A stretch of DNA of 64,000 bases from Halothece sp. PCC 7418 (GCF_000317635.1 NC_019779.1:868001-932000); one strand, 5' to 3'; positions 47,275-61,475 are shown, counted from the stretch's first letter. Notes: a model not told the origin generated them from the letters alone. Translations and numbers: made by a program.

Positions 47275-47910
47275 TTAAAATAGCTTTTCAAACTGACGTA
47301 AAGCGACACTTGATCCCTCATTCCATCCTAATTCAACATATTTCGGTAAAACTTTTGGAACATCAATTTCAGGAAATAAACCACTGACAGCACTCTCGTG
47401 ATAACTTTCCCCTTCTAACAGATAAACTGTTAAGATTCCTTGACGATAAATCCATAATTCAGGTACTTTGAGCATCTCATAAGCTCCTAAGTCAGTGATT
47501 GAGGTAAGATCAACTTCAATCGCTAAATCAGGGGGTGGATCAACAGTTAGATTAATTTTTTCTTTTCCTAAAATAGCTTGCCGATTTTCGATATAAAAAC
47601 AGGCATCAGGTTCTACTCCTACCTGCAGTGGTATTTTTAAGGTTATCGGGTCAAAAGATTGCCAGTCCTGCTTGTTTTGACGTAAAAGTGCTTTGACTAA
47701 ATCTCTGAGGGTATCAATGCGGTTTCCATGACTTGGTAAAGGAGACATCAGACGAATTTCTTGGGTTTTTGAATTAAACGATAGTTTAGGGATTAATTTT
47801 TCTTGACGTAGTTGCAGTAAGTGTTCATAATCTTGCCAAGTCTGATCCAAGAAAATCACCGCATCACCTGATGATAAAGTTAAAGTATTTTCACTAATGG
47901 TAATGAACAT
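47275..47910 (-). CDS. Uma2-family (DUF820) protein
   Basis: The 211-residue protein has PSHGNRIDTLRDLVKALLRQ, GVEPDACFYIEN, PPPDLAIEVDLTSITDLG and KVPELWIYRQGILTVYLL, the Uma2 nuclease-fold blocks with Asp and Glu candidates for a PD-(D/E)xK site. It lies between the two 203-bp repeats and is not closely similar to its neighbours, so it was not made by the same duplication. Confidence 0.88.
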   Translation of the reverse strand: MFITISENTLTLSSGDAVIFLDQTWQDYEHLLQLRQEKLIPKLSFNSKTQEIRLMSPLPSHGNRIDTLRDLVKALLRQNKQDWQSFDPITLKIPLQVGVEPDACFYIENRQAILGKEKINLTVDPPPDLAIEVDLTSITDLGAYEMLKVPELWIYRQGILTVYLLEGESYHESAVSGLFPEIDVPKVLPKYVELGWNEGSSVALRQFEKLF

Positions 47911-48025
47911 AAGCCAAATTAAAGAATGTTCTTTGTCTTTCCTTATTTGTCCTTCATTTTAGTAACTAATAACTAATTATTAATTATAGAATTTGGGCGA
48001 AGCAAACCCTACGAACTCTAAAAAT

Positions 48026-48673
48026 TCAAGAGTTTCTAATAACTTCTTTTACCCAATCTCGAAACTGTTTCATGGTCGCTACTTTTCCTTGATTTTGACC
48101 TGCTGCTAAATACTGAGGAATTACTTGTTTTAAAGGAAGCTGAGGAAACTGCAAACTTTCGTCGGATAAGAGATATTGTCCAGATCTTAAGATATTAATT
48201 TCTAAATTTGTTCCATCATATCGCCATAATTCGGGAACGCCTAAAAGTTGATAATTATTAAAGCGAGTCCGATTGGTAATATCAATTTCAATCACCAGAT
48301 CAGGGGGAGGCATCAAATTTAATTCAATCCGTTTTTCCCCGCGAACAATAGCTTCATTTTGAATATAAAAACATTCATCGGGTTCAACAGCTTGACCCAT
48401 ATCTTCTCGTTTGAATGTGGTTGATCCTAAGTTCCAATACTCTTGTTCTAATTCTTCTAAAATAATTCTGATAAAATCACTAATGAATGCTTTACTGTAT
48501 TCATGTTCGGGAAGAGGAGTCATAATTTCTAAAATACCATTACTATAAGAAATACGGCGCGATCGCGCTTCCCCTAATTCCTCTAAAATCTCCTCTAACT
48601 CCGACCAAGAAACATTTTTAATTAAAGCCTGATGTCCTGGGGGAATTTCCCAACGGTTTAATTCGAGTAGCAT
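48026..48673 (-). CDS. Uma2-family (DUF820) protein
   Basis: The ATG at 48673 gives 215 residues; an upstream GTG in frame lies in heptamer repeats. Blocks: SWSELEEILEELGEARSRRI, AVEPDECFYIQN, PPPDLVIEIDITNRTRFNNY, GVPELWRYDG. It is the full-length parent of the truncated copy at 46899-47138. Role unknown. Confidence 0.88.
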   Translation of the reverse strand: MLLELNRWEIPPGHQALIKNVSWSELEEILEELGEARSRRISYSNGILEIMTPLPEHEYSKAFISDFIRIILEELEQEYWNLGSTTFKREDMGQAVEPDECFYIQNEAIVRGEKRIELNLMPPPDLVIEIDITNRTRFNNYQLLGVPELWRYDGTNLEINILRSGQYLLSDESLQFPQLPLKQVIPQYLAAGQNQGKVATMKQFRDWVKEVIRNS

Positions 48674-48715
48674 GATTTGTTCTTTGTTCTTCGTTCTTTG
48701 GGATACCAGTTGCAC
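48513..48715. repeat. 203-bp direct repeat, copy B
   Basis: Second copy of the repeat at 46978-47180, forming the 5' end of the full-length Uma2 gene. Recombination between A and B would delete the Uma2 gene between them. Confidence 0.85.
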
Positions 48716-48737
48716 CGATCAACCAAGAAAGGCTATA

Positions 48738-49178
48738 CTAACTATTCTGATTGCGAATTATCTCCAATGGTAAGCCATCGGCATCGGCAATAAACGCCAC
48801 TTCATAGACGGTTTCCCCAATCATCTGTTGTTGGGGTTCAAATAATACTTTTAAGGGAGAAAATTGGTCTGGGTTCTGTTCTGAGGCTTGTTGAAAGCGC
48901 GATCGCGCATTATTTAACCATTCTGGCAAACTTTTCGCATATTCTGTCACATCAAAGGATAAATGATAATATCCCACATAATGTTCATCATGAAACGCAT
49001 CAGGGGCGGGTTTCGGTTGCGGGATTTGGATTAGTTCCAGACGAGAGTTCCAACCTTTTAACCAACAAGCGAGGGTATAGCCTGTGGTAAAGCGCTCTTG
49101 AATTGTAAAACCTAATAATTCGTAAAACGCGATCGCGCGATGAATATCTCCCGTGCGAATAGAAACGTGGTGCATCAT
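48738..49178 (-). CDS. VOC-family (glyoxalase-fold) protein
   Basis: The 146-residue protein has MHHVSIRTGDIHRAIAFYELLGFTIQERF, GYYHLSFDVTEY and YEVAFIADADGLPLEIIRN, the paired beta-alpha-beta-beta-beta units of the vicinal-oxygen-chelate fold. Likely metal ligands are His3 or His4, His in YHLSFD and the Glu in LEIIRN. It resembles glyoxalase I-type domains but the reaction cannot be assigned. Confidence 0.88.
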   Translation of the reverse strand: MMHHVSIRTGDIHRAIAFYELLGFTIQERFTTGYTLACWLKGWNSRLELIQIPQPKPAPDAFHDEHYVGYYHLSFDVTEYAKSLPEWLNNARSRFQQASEQNPDQFSPLKVLFEPQQQMIGETVYEVAFIADADGLPLEIIRNQNS

Positions 49179-49274
49179 TTCTTTAATTAATTATGAATAA
49201 TTGTTGCGGATTCAGGGGTCATTGCACAAAAAACAACGTGGATACGTTTCCTAGAACGTCTCCCATCAAACGAC

Positions 49275-49781
49275 CTATTCAAATAAGCGGAAATAAGGAT
49301 AACGAACGGGAACACCAGGTTCTTTTTCTAAATCGAAGTTAATCACGCCCCAACGAGGGTCTTCCACTTCGTCAGGGCTAAAAGCAATTGGTAAACCGTA
49401 TAATCTTAACTGGTTTTCGGTGCTATCTCCCCAGCGCGATCGATGTTTCTCCAGATAAGAACTCACTAATTCTTGATATCGCTTAGCAATAATCACCCGT
49501 GTTGCACGATATCCTTGAGTATATAGCCGATCCAGTGCTTCGTGAATTTCAAAACGAATCCCATCTGGGTGAGTGTGTTGGCGATACCATTGACCTTCCC
49601 ACATCCGCCAGCATCGTCCAGACTGCAAATGAACCAACTCTTCCGTCTTCGGATCTGCTTCAAACGCCCCATGACGCGAACATAAATACGTATCGGTTAA
49701 CGTCAGCGCGGGAATCGTTTGACGACAGTGGGGACATTTAATTTCCGCCCCAAAAATTGGGTATTGCAAAGCTGGATCCAT
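49275..49781 (-). CDS. TIGR02652 conserved cyanobacterial protein
   Basis: The 168-residue protein matches the cyanobacterial TIGR02652 family: FGAEIKCPHCRQTIPALTLTDTYLC with a zinc-type CxxC, CWRMWEGQWYRQH, and the end FDLEKEPGVPVRYPYFRLFE. The function is not known; the cysteines suggest a zinc ribbon. Confidence 0.83.
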   Translation of the reverse strand: MDPALQYPIFGAEIKCPHCRQTIPALTLTDTYLCSRHGAFEADPKTEELVHLQSGRCWRMWEGQWYRQHTHPDGIRFEIHEALDRLYTQGYRATRVIIAKRYQELVSSYLEKHRSRWGDSTENQLRLYGLPIAFSPDEVEDPRWGVINFDLEKEPGVPVRYPYFRLFE

Positions 49782-49926
49782 ACTTTTATATTTTAGTTAA
49801 GTGCTACGCCCTCAGCGTTTCTATTATATCGAACCAGAAAGCAACACTCATTGATTCTTACCGCTTGTTAACCCTTTAGCATTCTCGGGGCATCATGAGA
49901 TTATTCCACTCCGAAACTTTAAAGAT

Positions 49927-50946
49927 ATGCGTTTCATCAATTTTACCCTCGCAGGAGTCACCTTTTTTTTCTTAGCAGCAGGAGAAGTCGCCAGCGCGAT
50001 CGTTGTTTCAGGTGATCCTAGCGAAGGAGAGAGTACCTTGGGGTCTAGTTTTGACCCCGATGACCCTTACTATGTTGTTCAACCTGGAGAGACTGATCCA
50101 ATTTCTGGAATTAGCCTTGATGGGGTTGCTGATTTGAGTATTAGCACTAATTCAGGAGGCTTTCGCTGTACTGGTTCGAGGATTGGTAGTAATTTAGTGT
50201 TAACTGCTGCTCACTGTGTTACTGATGGTAGCGGAAAGTTAGACGCGAACAGTGTAACAGCTACGTGGGAACTGAGCGGTGGTGATGTTAGTGCAACCTC
50301 TCAAAACATTACCTTTCATCCCAATTGGGATGGTAATGTAGGAAACGGATATGATGTGGCTGTCATTGAGACGGCGAACGAGATTGTTAATTCCGTTCCC
50401 ACCTATGATCTATTTCTAGGGAATAACGAAGGTGGTGTTCATACAAAAGTCGGTTATGGTCGTTCGGGAAATGGTAATGATGGTAGTACCATTGGTTCTG
50501 GGACAAAGCGACAAGGACAAAATGTTTACGAGGCTTTTTTGAACGATAGTGATGAAAACCCTGGGATTTTACTCTTTGATTTTGATGACGGAACTGACAT
50601 CAGAAATAATGATGATTTTTTTGGTAATAGTGGTCTTGGGGTTGGAGTTGCAGAAATCAACTCAGCCCCAGGAGACTCAGGAGGACCGACTTTTGTTGAT
50701 GGTTTAATTGCTGGGATTACTTCTTTTGGTAGCCGTTTCCATAGCCCTCCCGATATTGACGAAACAGTTAACAGTACCTTTGGTGAAATTTCTGGAGATG
50801 CGAGGGTTTCACAATATAGCGATTTTATTTTGAGTTTTGATGATCCGACCCCTGTTCCGTTTGGTATTAATCAATCATTGGGTATCCTATTTTTAGGTGG
50901 AATGCTTGCGGGTCGCCAATTACGGAAACATTATAAAAAACAATAA
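49927..50946 (+). CDS. Trypsin-like serine protease with exosortase-type C-terminal signal
   Basis: The 339-residue protein has a signal peptide (about 1-24), a chymotrypsin-fold domain with triad H96 (TAAHC), D143 (YDVAVIE) and S251 (GDSGGP), and a C-terminal sorting tail: VPFGINQSLGILFLGGMLAG followed by basic RQLRKHYKKQ. The tail resembles the PFE-CTERM/PEP-CTERM group processed by cyanoexosortases. So it should be an exported, surface- or matrix-attached protease. An exosortase accessory gene lies at the right edge of this window. Confidence 0.88.
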   Translation: MRFINFTLAGVTFFFLAAGEVASAIVVSGDPSEGESTLGSSFDPDDPYYVVQPGETDPISGISLDGVADLSISTNSGGFRCTGSRIGSNLVLTAAHCVTDGSGKLDANSVTATWELSGGDVSATSQNITFHPNWDGNVGNGYDVAVIETANEIVNSVPTYDLFLGNNEGGVHTKVGYGRSGNGNDGSTIGSGTKRQGQNVYEAFLNDSDENPGILLFDFDDGTDIRNNDDFFGNSGLGVGVAEINSAPGDSGGPTFVDGLIAGITSFGSRFHSPPDIDETVNSTFGEISGDARVSQYSDFILSFDDPTPVPFGINQSLGILFLGGMLAGRQLRKHYKKQ

Positions 50947-50950
50947 CCCC

Positions 50951-52132
50951 CTAAATGGTCACAGGTGAATCAACATAAACGGTGGGTTCGGTACAAGTAA
51001 ATTCAATTCCATAGCCGATTAGTTTTTCGGTAATGGTGTCATTAGCCAGTTCTAATAATCGCTTACGAAGTTGGAAAGAGTTTTCGTTAGAACCCAAGAT
51101 AAAAAAGGTAACACGGGCGCGAGTACCTGGTTTATTTTCAGGTTGAAAAAGGGTGATTCGGGTACTCCCTGGATCAATTCCAAATAAAGCATTCGTACTT
51201 TGTTTCACTACTTGTTCTACTAATGCTTCTTCTTCACCTTTTAAGGGTCTCATAAAGTCGAGATAAAGTAACGCCATCACTTTTTTACTACGGGTAATAT
51301 TTTCTACCACATCTAGGTTCGCCATGACAGAATTGGGAACAATAATTAATGTCCCTTTTGCCACAATCCGAATCTTAGTTGAACGTAAACCAATGGATTC
51401 TACATTTCCTAGTGCGCCATCAGGAAAAGCGGGCCAACTCCACATCCGAATATATTCACCTGGAATAAAAGGGCGATCCAGATATAATACAAGTGTTCCT
51501 AATAACTGTTCTAGAGTTTTTTGAGCAGCAAATGCAATCGCTAACCCGCCAATTCCCACACTGGCTAATAGTCCAACTAGATTAATTTGTTGACTTTGTG
51601 CAAACGCGATCGCGGCAATAAAGCCAATAAAAATATTGATTAATGTTTCAAAAACCAGTAATAATTCATCAACTTCTCGCCCTAATTTCCGAATAATTTC
51701 TAACCCATAAACTCGCATCACTTGTCGCACTAAGCGAGAGGCTAACCAAGCTAAGCTCAATACTAAAGCTAAGTCATTAAAGAAGCGCAAAAAATCATAG
51801 AACGCTTGATAATTCTCTAACACATTTAAAGAAAGTGCAAGTAAAATAAATGTTCCTGCAATTTGAAACAAGCCTTCAATTGGAGAAATTAATTTATCGT
51901 AAATTACGCCAAACTGCTGGGGTGCAAGACGAGTGATGACTAAACGAATCACTCGCAGTGAAGCATAACGTGCAATCATCAAGGATAAGAAAACTAAGAC
52001 TAAGAAAATGGCAAAGGTCTTAGAAAACTCAATCAAAAAAGTTTGAGTTTGCTGATTAAATAACTCACTTTGTAAACTCCTCAATAGATTTTGAAAAAAA
52101 CTAAAAATTATTTCCATTTGCTCACTCCTCAC
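50951..52132 (-). CDS. MscS-family mechanosensitive channel 2
   Basis: The 393-residue protein has four to five membrane helices, the pore helix with VGLLASVGIGGLAIAFAAQKTLEQLLG and the beta domain FIPGEYIRMWSWPAFPDGALGNVESIGLRSTKIRIVAKGTLIIVPNS. It opens on membrane tension to release solutes after osmotic downshift. It overlaps the upstream paralogue by 4 nt (ATGA). An insert WSWPAFPDG in the beta domain is absent from the paralogue. Confidence 0.92.
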   Translation of the reverse strand: MRSEQMEIIFSFFQNLLRSLQSELFNQQTQTFLIEFSKTFAIFLVLVFLSLMIARYASLRVIRLVITRLAPQQFGVIYDKLISPIEGLFQIAGTFILLALSLNVLENYQAFYDFLRFFNDLALVLSLAWLASRLVRQVMRVYGLEIIRKLGREVDELLLVFETLINIFIGFIAAIAFAQSQQINLVGLLASVGIGGLAIAFAAQKTLEQLLGTLVLYLDRPFIPGEYIRMWSWPAFPDGALGNVESIGLRSTKIRIVAKGTLIIVPNSVMANLDVVENITRSKKVMALLYLDFMRPLKGEEEALVEQVVKQSTNALFGIDPGSTRITLFQPENKPGTRARVTFFILGSNENSFQLRKRLLELANDTITEKLIGYGIEFTCTEPTVYVDSPVTI

Positions 52133-53244
52133 AGGGTAATCGGTGCATCAACATTGATCGTCCGTTCTTCTAAATCAAAACTAATTCCAAACTCTTGCAA
52201 CTCACGATTAATATTTTGTCGCGCTGCATCTAAAAGCTGGCGACGTAAGTCCATAGACACTTCTCCCGATCCTAAAATAAAAAAGCTAACTTGGGCTTGA
52301 GTAATTTGCATTCCCTCTCTTTCCATAGGTTTAAATGTAATTTCAGTGCTTCGCGGATCAATGCCAAAAATTTCTTTGGTACTATTGATAATCACTTGTC
52401 GAATAAAGGCTTTTTCTGTATCGGAAATTGGCTGGGAGAAATTAATATAAATCATCGAGATCACTTTTTTCGCCCCCGTAAAGTTCTCAATATTAGTTTG
52501 GGTCAGAAAGTTATTGGGAACGACCATTAATGTTCCTTTTCCTGAGACGCGAATCCGAGTTGAACGTAACCCAATTGATTCTACTCGTCCAAATGTTCCA
52601 TCAGGTAAACCAATATAATCATCGGCAACAAACGGGCGATCAACATATAAAACAATCCCCCCCAAGAGTTGTTCTAAACTTTTTTGAGCAGCAAATGCAA
52701 CTGCTAAACCACCTACCCCTAAACTTGCAATTAAACCAAATAAATTAACCTCATGGGTTTGAGCGAAAACAACAATAACGACTAAAATTATACCAGCATT
52801 AACAAGGATTTTTCCCAAAAGTAATAGTTCGCTATTGATTTTCCTTTTGCTTTGAATCGCAGCATCTAATAAGTAAATATCAAAATAGCGACTGAAAATG
52901 CTAGCTCCAACCCAAGACACTAAAATGGCAACTCCTAAAGCAAGAGGAACTTCTAGCAAATGAATCCAACTCGCTTTTACAAAATACTTTAATCCTAGAT
53001 CTAACACCCCTAATAAAAAAGTAAGAAATAACCAGCTTTGGAACGGTGCAAATGTTTTTTTATAAACGGTACTTGCTTGCTCAGAAAAAAGACGCTGCGT
53101 GAGAGCACTTGCAACTTTGGGAATTAGGAGTAAAACGCCCAACAGTGCAGAAATCATTAAAAATAAAACAAGACCCGCAATAATTCTTGTATCAATTTCT
53201 GTCGTTTTGGGTAAATTGCTTAAAAAGTTGGATATACTTTCCAT
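52129..53244 (-). CDS. MscS-family mechanosensitive channel 1
   Basis: The 371-residue protein has the same build: helices, pore segment LFGLIASLGVGGLAVAFAAQKSLEQLLG and beta domain FVADDYIGLPDGTFGRVESIGLRSTRIRVSGKGTLMVVPNN. It is the first gene of a coupled two-gene operon of paralogues, which might assemble as mixed heptamers (inference). Confidence 0.92.
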   Translation of the reverse strand: MESISNFLSNLPKTTEIDTRIIAGLVLFLMISALLGVLLLIPKVASALTQRLFSEQASTVYKKTFAPFQSWLFLTFLLGVLDLGLKYFVKASWIHLLEVPLALGVAILVSWVGASIFSRYFDIYLLDAAIQSKRKINSELLLLGKILVNAGIILVVIVVFAQTHEVNLFGLIASLGVGGLAVAFAAQKSLEQLLGGIVLYVDRPFVADDYIGLPDGTFGRVESIGLRSTRIRVSGKGTLMVVPNNFLTQTNIENFTGAKKVISMIYINFSQPISDTEKAFIRQVIINSTKEIFGIDPRSTEITFKPMEREGMQITQAQVSFFILGSGEVSMDLRRQLLDAARQNINRELQEFGISFDLEERTINVDAPITL

Positions 53245-53401
53245 AATTAATTAGATCAAACTCAGAGGAAACAATTACTTTTCTCTAGATTAGATTGGGC
53301 TTGGTTTTGAACCTCAATGGTAATTGTTAAGTATCAGTTCTCAATTGTCAATTGCTTGCTGAGGATTTTCCTTGCTAGTTTAAAGAAAAAAGGATCAGAT
53401 C

Positions 53402-54769
53402 ATGCAAGGAGATACGATCGCTGCTATTGCTACGCCAGTGGTTCCTCAACAAGGAAGCGTCGGGATTGTTCGTTTATCGGGAGAACAAGCCCTTTCTATT
53501 GCTAAAACATTATTTCAAGCTCCCGGAAAACAAGCATGGGACTCTCATCAGATCCTTTACGGTTATGTCCGTCACCCTGAAACCGAAAAAGTGGTTGATG
53601 AAGCGTTACTGCTGATTATGAAATCTCCCCGATCCTATACCCGCGAAGATGTGGTGGAGTTTCACTGTCATGGCGGAATGATTCCTGTGCAGCAAGTGTT
53701 ACAGTTATGTTTAGAACAAGGGGCAAGATTAGCACAAGCAGGAGAATTTACCTTACGGGCGTTTCTCAACGGACGCATTGATTTAACCCAAGCCGAAAGT
53801 ATAGCGGAGTTAGTCGGGGCAAAATCACCCCAAGCTGGAGAAATGGCTCTAGCTGGCTTACAGGGGAAATTAGCGCAGCCGATTCGGGATTTACGGAGTA
53901 CCTGTTTAGATATTTTGGCAGAAGTAGAAGCGCGAGTGGATTTTGCAGATGAGTTACCGCCCCTTCCTGAAGAAGAGATTCAACAACAAGTGAAAGAAGT
54001 TTTAGAAAAAGTCGAATATTTCCTCGCTACTGCGGATCAAGGGGAGTTACTGCGGACAGGGGTAAAAGTTGCCATTGTCGGACGACCTAATGTTGGCAAA
54101 TCCAGTTTATTGAATGCTTGGAGTCGCAGCGATCGCGCGATTGTGACCGATTTACCTGGAACAACACGGGATGTGGTGGAATCTAATTTAGTGGTTAGCG
54201 GGATTCCTGTGGAGGTGTTAGATACCGCAGGGATTCGCGAAACCGAAGATCAGGTAGAAAAAATTGGTGTCGCGCGATCGCGCAATGCAGCGCAAAAAGC
54301 GGATTTAATTCTCCACACCATTGATGCCCAACTGGGATGGACAAAAGAAGATGACTTAATTTACGAACAAGTCAAACATCGTCCTCTGATTCTGGTGATT
54401 AATAAAACTGATCTCACCCCAGCAAGTACAGTCCAATACCCAGAAACGATTCAAGTCACAGTAGCGACTGCCGTCGCGCGATCGCAAGGGATTGAAAACT
54501 TAGAAAGGGCAATTCTCAACTTAGTGCAAACGGGTAATCTCAATGCTGCTAACAGCGACTTTGCGATTAATCAACGGCAAGCAGCAGCCTTAACTCGGGC
54601 AAAAACATCACTACAGCACGTTCTCGAAACGATTGACCAACAACTTCCCTTTGACTTTTGGACAATTGATTTACGCAGCGCCATCCAAGCCTTAGGAGAA
54701 ATTACAGGAGAAGAAGTAACAGAATCTATGCTTGATCGGATTTTTAGTCGCTTTTGTATTGGTAAATAG
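53402..54769 (+). CDS. mnmE: tRNA modification GTPase MnmE
   Basis: The 455-residue protein has the N-terminal folate domain ([25 protein letters not shown]), the G domain [31 protein letters not shown] with DTAG and NKTD, and the C-terminal FCIGK with the conserved Cys. With MnmG it modifies U34 of several tRNAs. Standard length. Confidence 0.97.
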   Translation: MQGDTIAAIATPVVPQQGSVGIVRLSGEQALSIAKTLFQAPGKQAWDSHQILYGYVRHPETEKVVDEALLLIMKSPRSYTREDVVEFHCHGGMIPVQQVLQLCLEQGARLAQAGEFTLRAFLNGRIDLTQAESIAELVGAKSPQAGEMALAGLQGKLAQPIRDLRSTCLDILAEVEARVDFADELPPLPEEEIQQQVKEVLEKVEYFLATADQGELLRTGVKVAIVGRPNVGKSSLLNAWSRSDRAIVTDLPGTTRDVVESNLVVSGIPVEVLDTAGIRETEDQVEKIGVARSRNAAQKADLILHTIDAQLGWTKEDDLIYEQVKHRPLILVINKTDLTPASTVQYPETIQVTVATAVARSQGIENLERAILNLVQTGNLNAANSDFAINQRQAAALTRAKTSLQHVLETIDQQLPFDFWTIDLRSAIQALGEITGEEVTESMLDRIFSRFCIGK

Positions 54770-54848
54770 AAAGTAAAAAATAATGGAAATAAAATTATGA
54801 TGAACTAAATCTTGTTAAAATTAAAGTAGTGAATTGATGAGGTAAAAG

Positions 54849-55148
54849 ATGAGTTTTAATAGTTGGAAAAATTATCAAACTTCAGCTTTTTGGGATTATA
54901 TTATTTCTGAACATAATGAACTAGAAGAAGAATTTTATCGTAAATTAGCAGGAGAATGTAACAATGACATCAATCAACTAGCGCGATTAATCGAAGCAGA
55001 TCTTAAGAAGAATAAGCCCGATGTTTCTGGGTTTTATTCTGAAATCATCGATGTCGCGATTGAAGAAATTGATTTTGATCAAATTGCGGAAGCGATTGTT
55101 GAAGATGTCAAAGATTATCTAGAAGAAGATCAGCTACTCGGTACTTAA
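54849..55148 (+). CDS. Small acidic hypothetical protein
   Basis: The 99-residue protein is helical and acidic (EEEFYRKLAGECNNDINQLA, EDVKDYLEEDQLLG). I do not recognise it. It follows mnmE by 79 nt and precedes the rRNA operon terminator. No signal peptide or membrane helix. Confidence 0.62.
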   Translation: MSFNSWKNYQTSAFWDYIISEHNELEEEFYRKLAGECNNDINQLARLIEADLKKNKPDVSGFYSEIIDVAIEEIDFDQIAEAIVEDVKDYLEEDQLLGT

Positions 55149-55229
55149 AGCAGAATCCGTAGATTCCAAAAGTCATAAATCGAGGCAAGACTTCGAGACT
55201 GTGATATGAGTGTAGCGATAGTTTCTACA

Positions 55230-55266
55230 AAAACAAAAATCCCCTTCTCATGAGAAGAAGGGGATT
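55230..55266 (-). terminator. rRNA operon terminator
   Basis: On the minus strand AATCCCCTTCT pairs with AGAAGGGGATT around a 7-nt loop, followed by TTTGTTTTT. It lies 14 nt beyond the 5S 3' end. Confidence 0.93.
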
Positions 55267-55279
55267 AGGGAATCATGAA

Positions 55280-55395
55280 CCTGGCACCGAGCTATTTTCC
55301 CAGACAGTGACCCGTCAAGTATCTTCGCCGCTGCAGCGTTTCACCACCGAGTTCGGGATGGGTCGGGGTGGTTCCACCGCGCCTTGAGCACCAGG
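55280..55395 (-). rRNA. rrf: 5S ribosomal RNA
   Basis: The minus strand reads CCTGGTGCTCAAGGCGCGGT through CCCGAACTCGGTGGTGAAAC to CTCGGTGCCAGG; the terminal helix CCTGGTGC/GCCAGG closes. About 116 nt, standard. Confidence 0.93.
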
Positions 55396-55458
55396 AAAGC
55401 CTTTCAGTTCTGATTGTCCCGTCAGGGCAGAACCCTCAAGACTGCAAGTCACCAAAGT

Positions 55459-58290
<2,832 letters not shown>

Positions 58291-58415
58291 CTTTGACTTT
58301 CTTTGGTGACTATGCAGTTTTCAAGGTTCTGGTCTGGACTAAGAGTCCAGCAGTCGTTAGGGGCTCTAACGGTGCTGATTCTTAGTTTTCTCTGGGCTTT
58401 CTCCTCTTCTGGAGA

Positions 58416-58489
58416 TGGAGGTAAGCGGACCTCGAACCGCTGACTCCCTGCGTGCAAGGCAGGTGCTCTACCAACTGAGCTATACCCCC
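58416..58489 (-). tRNA. tRNA-Ala(TGC)
   Basis: The minus strand folds as a cloverleaf: GGGGGTA acceptor, D arm GCTC/GAGC, anticodon arm CCTGC-CTTGCAC-GCAGG (anticodon TGC), variable loop GAGTC, T arm AGCGG/CCGCT. The T loop reads TTCGAGGT, eight nt instead of seven, so the gene is 74 nt rather than 73. No CCA encoded. Confidence 0.93.
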
Positions 58490-58493
58490 CTGA

Positions 58494-58567
<74 letters not shown>

Positions 58568-58678
58568 AGGTTCCCCAAACCTAGGTGGAAAAGCCTTCTC
58601 TCCCACGACCGACCTTGGGAGTTGGTTCTTTCACTCTTACTTCTGTTTCAGAGCTTCGTCCCTTTTGGTCTCCCGATT

Positions 58679-60166
<1,488 letters not shown>

Positions 60167-60263
60167 GAGAGCCTGTGGCTCTAAGTTTTGACAATTGCTT
60201 GGCGTTTTTAGCCTTGCTTTCGTCTTTTCCTTCGTTTCTTTAAGAATTCATTGACGTGGAAGC

Positions 60264-60283
60264 GTTAACGTTATAATGTTAAC
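60264..60283. promoter_or_regulatory. Palindrome in the rRNA leader
   Basis: GTTAACGTTATAATGTTAAC is a near-perfect palindrome about 100 nt upstream of the 16S 5' end, probably part of the leader helix used for processing or antitermination. It has no other obvious partner. Confidence 0.45.
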
Positions 60284-60372
60284 TTTAGGCTTTTCCAACT
60301 ATTAAGTTTTTCTAGGTTCAGAGTGCGCTGTCTGGGGCGTTTGTGGTCGCCTCCGTTTCGAGCGCATTAACC

Positions 60373-60401
60373 AATATAGGGCTTATTTCTCTAAGTGTCA
60401 A
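60373..60401 (-). promoter_or_regulatory. rRNA operon promoter
   Basis: Reading leftward, TTGACA (60401-60396), a 17-bp spacer and TATATT (60378-60373) form a near-consensus sigma-70 promoter about 210 bp before the mature 16S. The stretch between holds the leader with the GTTAAC palindrome and no gene. Confidence 0.8.
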
Positions 60402-60508
60402 CCCTTTTTCCAAAAAAAATTTCTACTTTTTTTCTTTCCCTTGCTGGGGGCGGGTTGTGGCACAATGGGAATCGCTAACTGAGCAAGAATTTTGAAAACA
60501 ATCAGGAT

Positions 60509-61408
60509 ATGTCTGCAAAAGATTTCCAGTCTGTGATCGCGACGCTTAATCAATTTTGGCGCGATCGCGCTTGTTTAATTGCCCAACCCTACGATACCGA
60601 AAAAGGTGCCGGAACCATGAGTCCTCATACTTTTTTACGCGCAATTGGTCCCGAACCTTGGTCAGTGGCTTATATTGAACCCTGTCGTCGCCCAACAGAT
60701 GGACGGTATGGTGAAAACCCAAATCGGTTTCAACACTATTATCAATATCAAGTTCTGATTAAACCTTCTCCTCCCAATATTCAAGATCTGTTCTTAGATT
60801 CTTTACGGGCTTTGGGGATTCAGCCTGAGGATCATGATGTGCGCTTTGTGGAGGATAACTGGGAATCTCCCACATTAGGGGCGTGGGGAGTCGGCTGGGA
60901 AGTTTGGCTAGATGGAATGGAAATTACTCAGTTTACTTACTTCCAACAATGTGGCGGACTCGATTGTCATCCTGTTTCGATTGAAATCACCTATGGCTTA
61001 GAGCGCATTGCAATGTATCTACAAGAGGTTGATGCACTTCCTAAAATCCAGTGGAATGATGAATTGAACTATGGCGATGTCCACTTACAAGGGGAGATTG
61101 AACAGTGTACTTATAACTTTGAAGCCTCTAATCCTGAGTTACTATTTCAACTATTTACCCTTTACGAACAAGAAGCCAATCAATTGACCGAGAAAGGGTT
61201 GGTTTTACCAAGTTTGGATTACGTTCTCAAGTGTTCTCATACGTTTAACTTGCTAGAAGCCAGAGGAGTGATTTCAGTAACGGAACGAACCCGCTATATT
61301 GGGCGCATTCGTACTTTGGCTCGGAAAACGGCTCAACGGTATTATGAACAACGAGAACAGCTTGGATTTCCTTTGCTGAAGTCAAGTCACTCTTATGCGA
61401 CGGTTTAA
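60509..61408 (+). CDS. glyQ: Glycyl-tRNA synthetase alpha subunit
   Basis: The 299-residue protein has the class II motifs [61 protein letters not shown] (here YIEPCRR) and [16 protein letters not shown]. It forms the catalytic half of the alpha2beta2 enzyme; glyS is not in the window, as the subunits are often unlinked in cyanobacteria. Standard length. Confidence 0.98.
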   Translation: MSAKDFQSVIATLNQFWRDRACLIAQPYDTEKGAGTMSPHTFLRAIGPEPWSVAYIEPCRRPTDGRYGENPNRFQHYYQYQVLIKPSPPNIQDLFLDSLRALGIQPEDHDVRFVEDNWESPTLGAWGVGWEVWLDGMEITQFTYFQQCGGLDCHPVSIEITYGLERIAMYLQEVDALPKIQWNDELNYGDVHLQGEIEQCTYNFEASNPELLFQLFTLYEQEANQLTEKGLVLPSLDYVLKCSHTFNLLEARGVISVTERTRYIGRIRTLARKTAQRYYEQREQLGFPLLKSSHSYATV

Positions 61409-61475
61409 GACGGATTGAAAACAGAGACACAGGTAATATTTAATATTTTTTTGAGCAATGTGAGGAGAGCAATTG

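Noticed and set aside
60251-60277. Rightward promoter TTGACG...TATAAT for glyQ
   Set aside because: The spacer is only 15 bp and the site overlaps the rRNA leader palindrome; not convincing.
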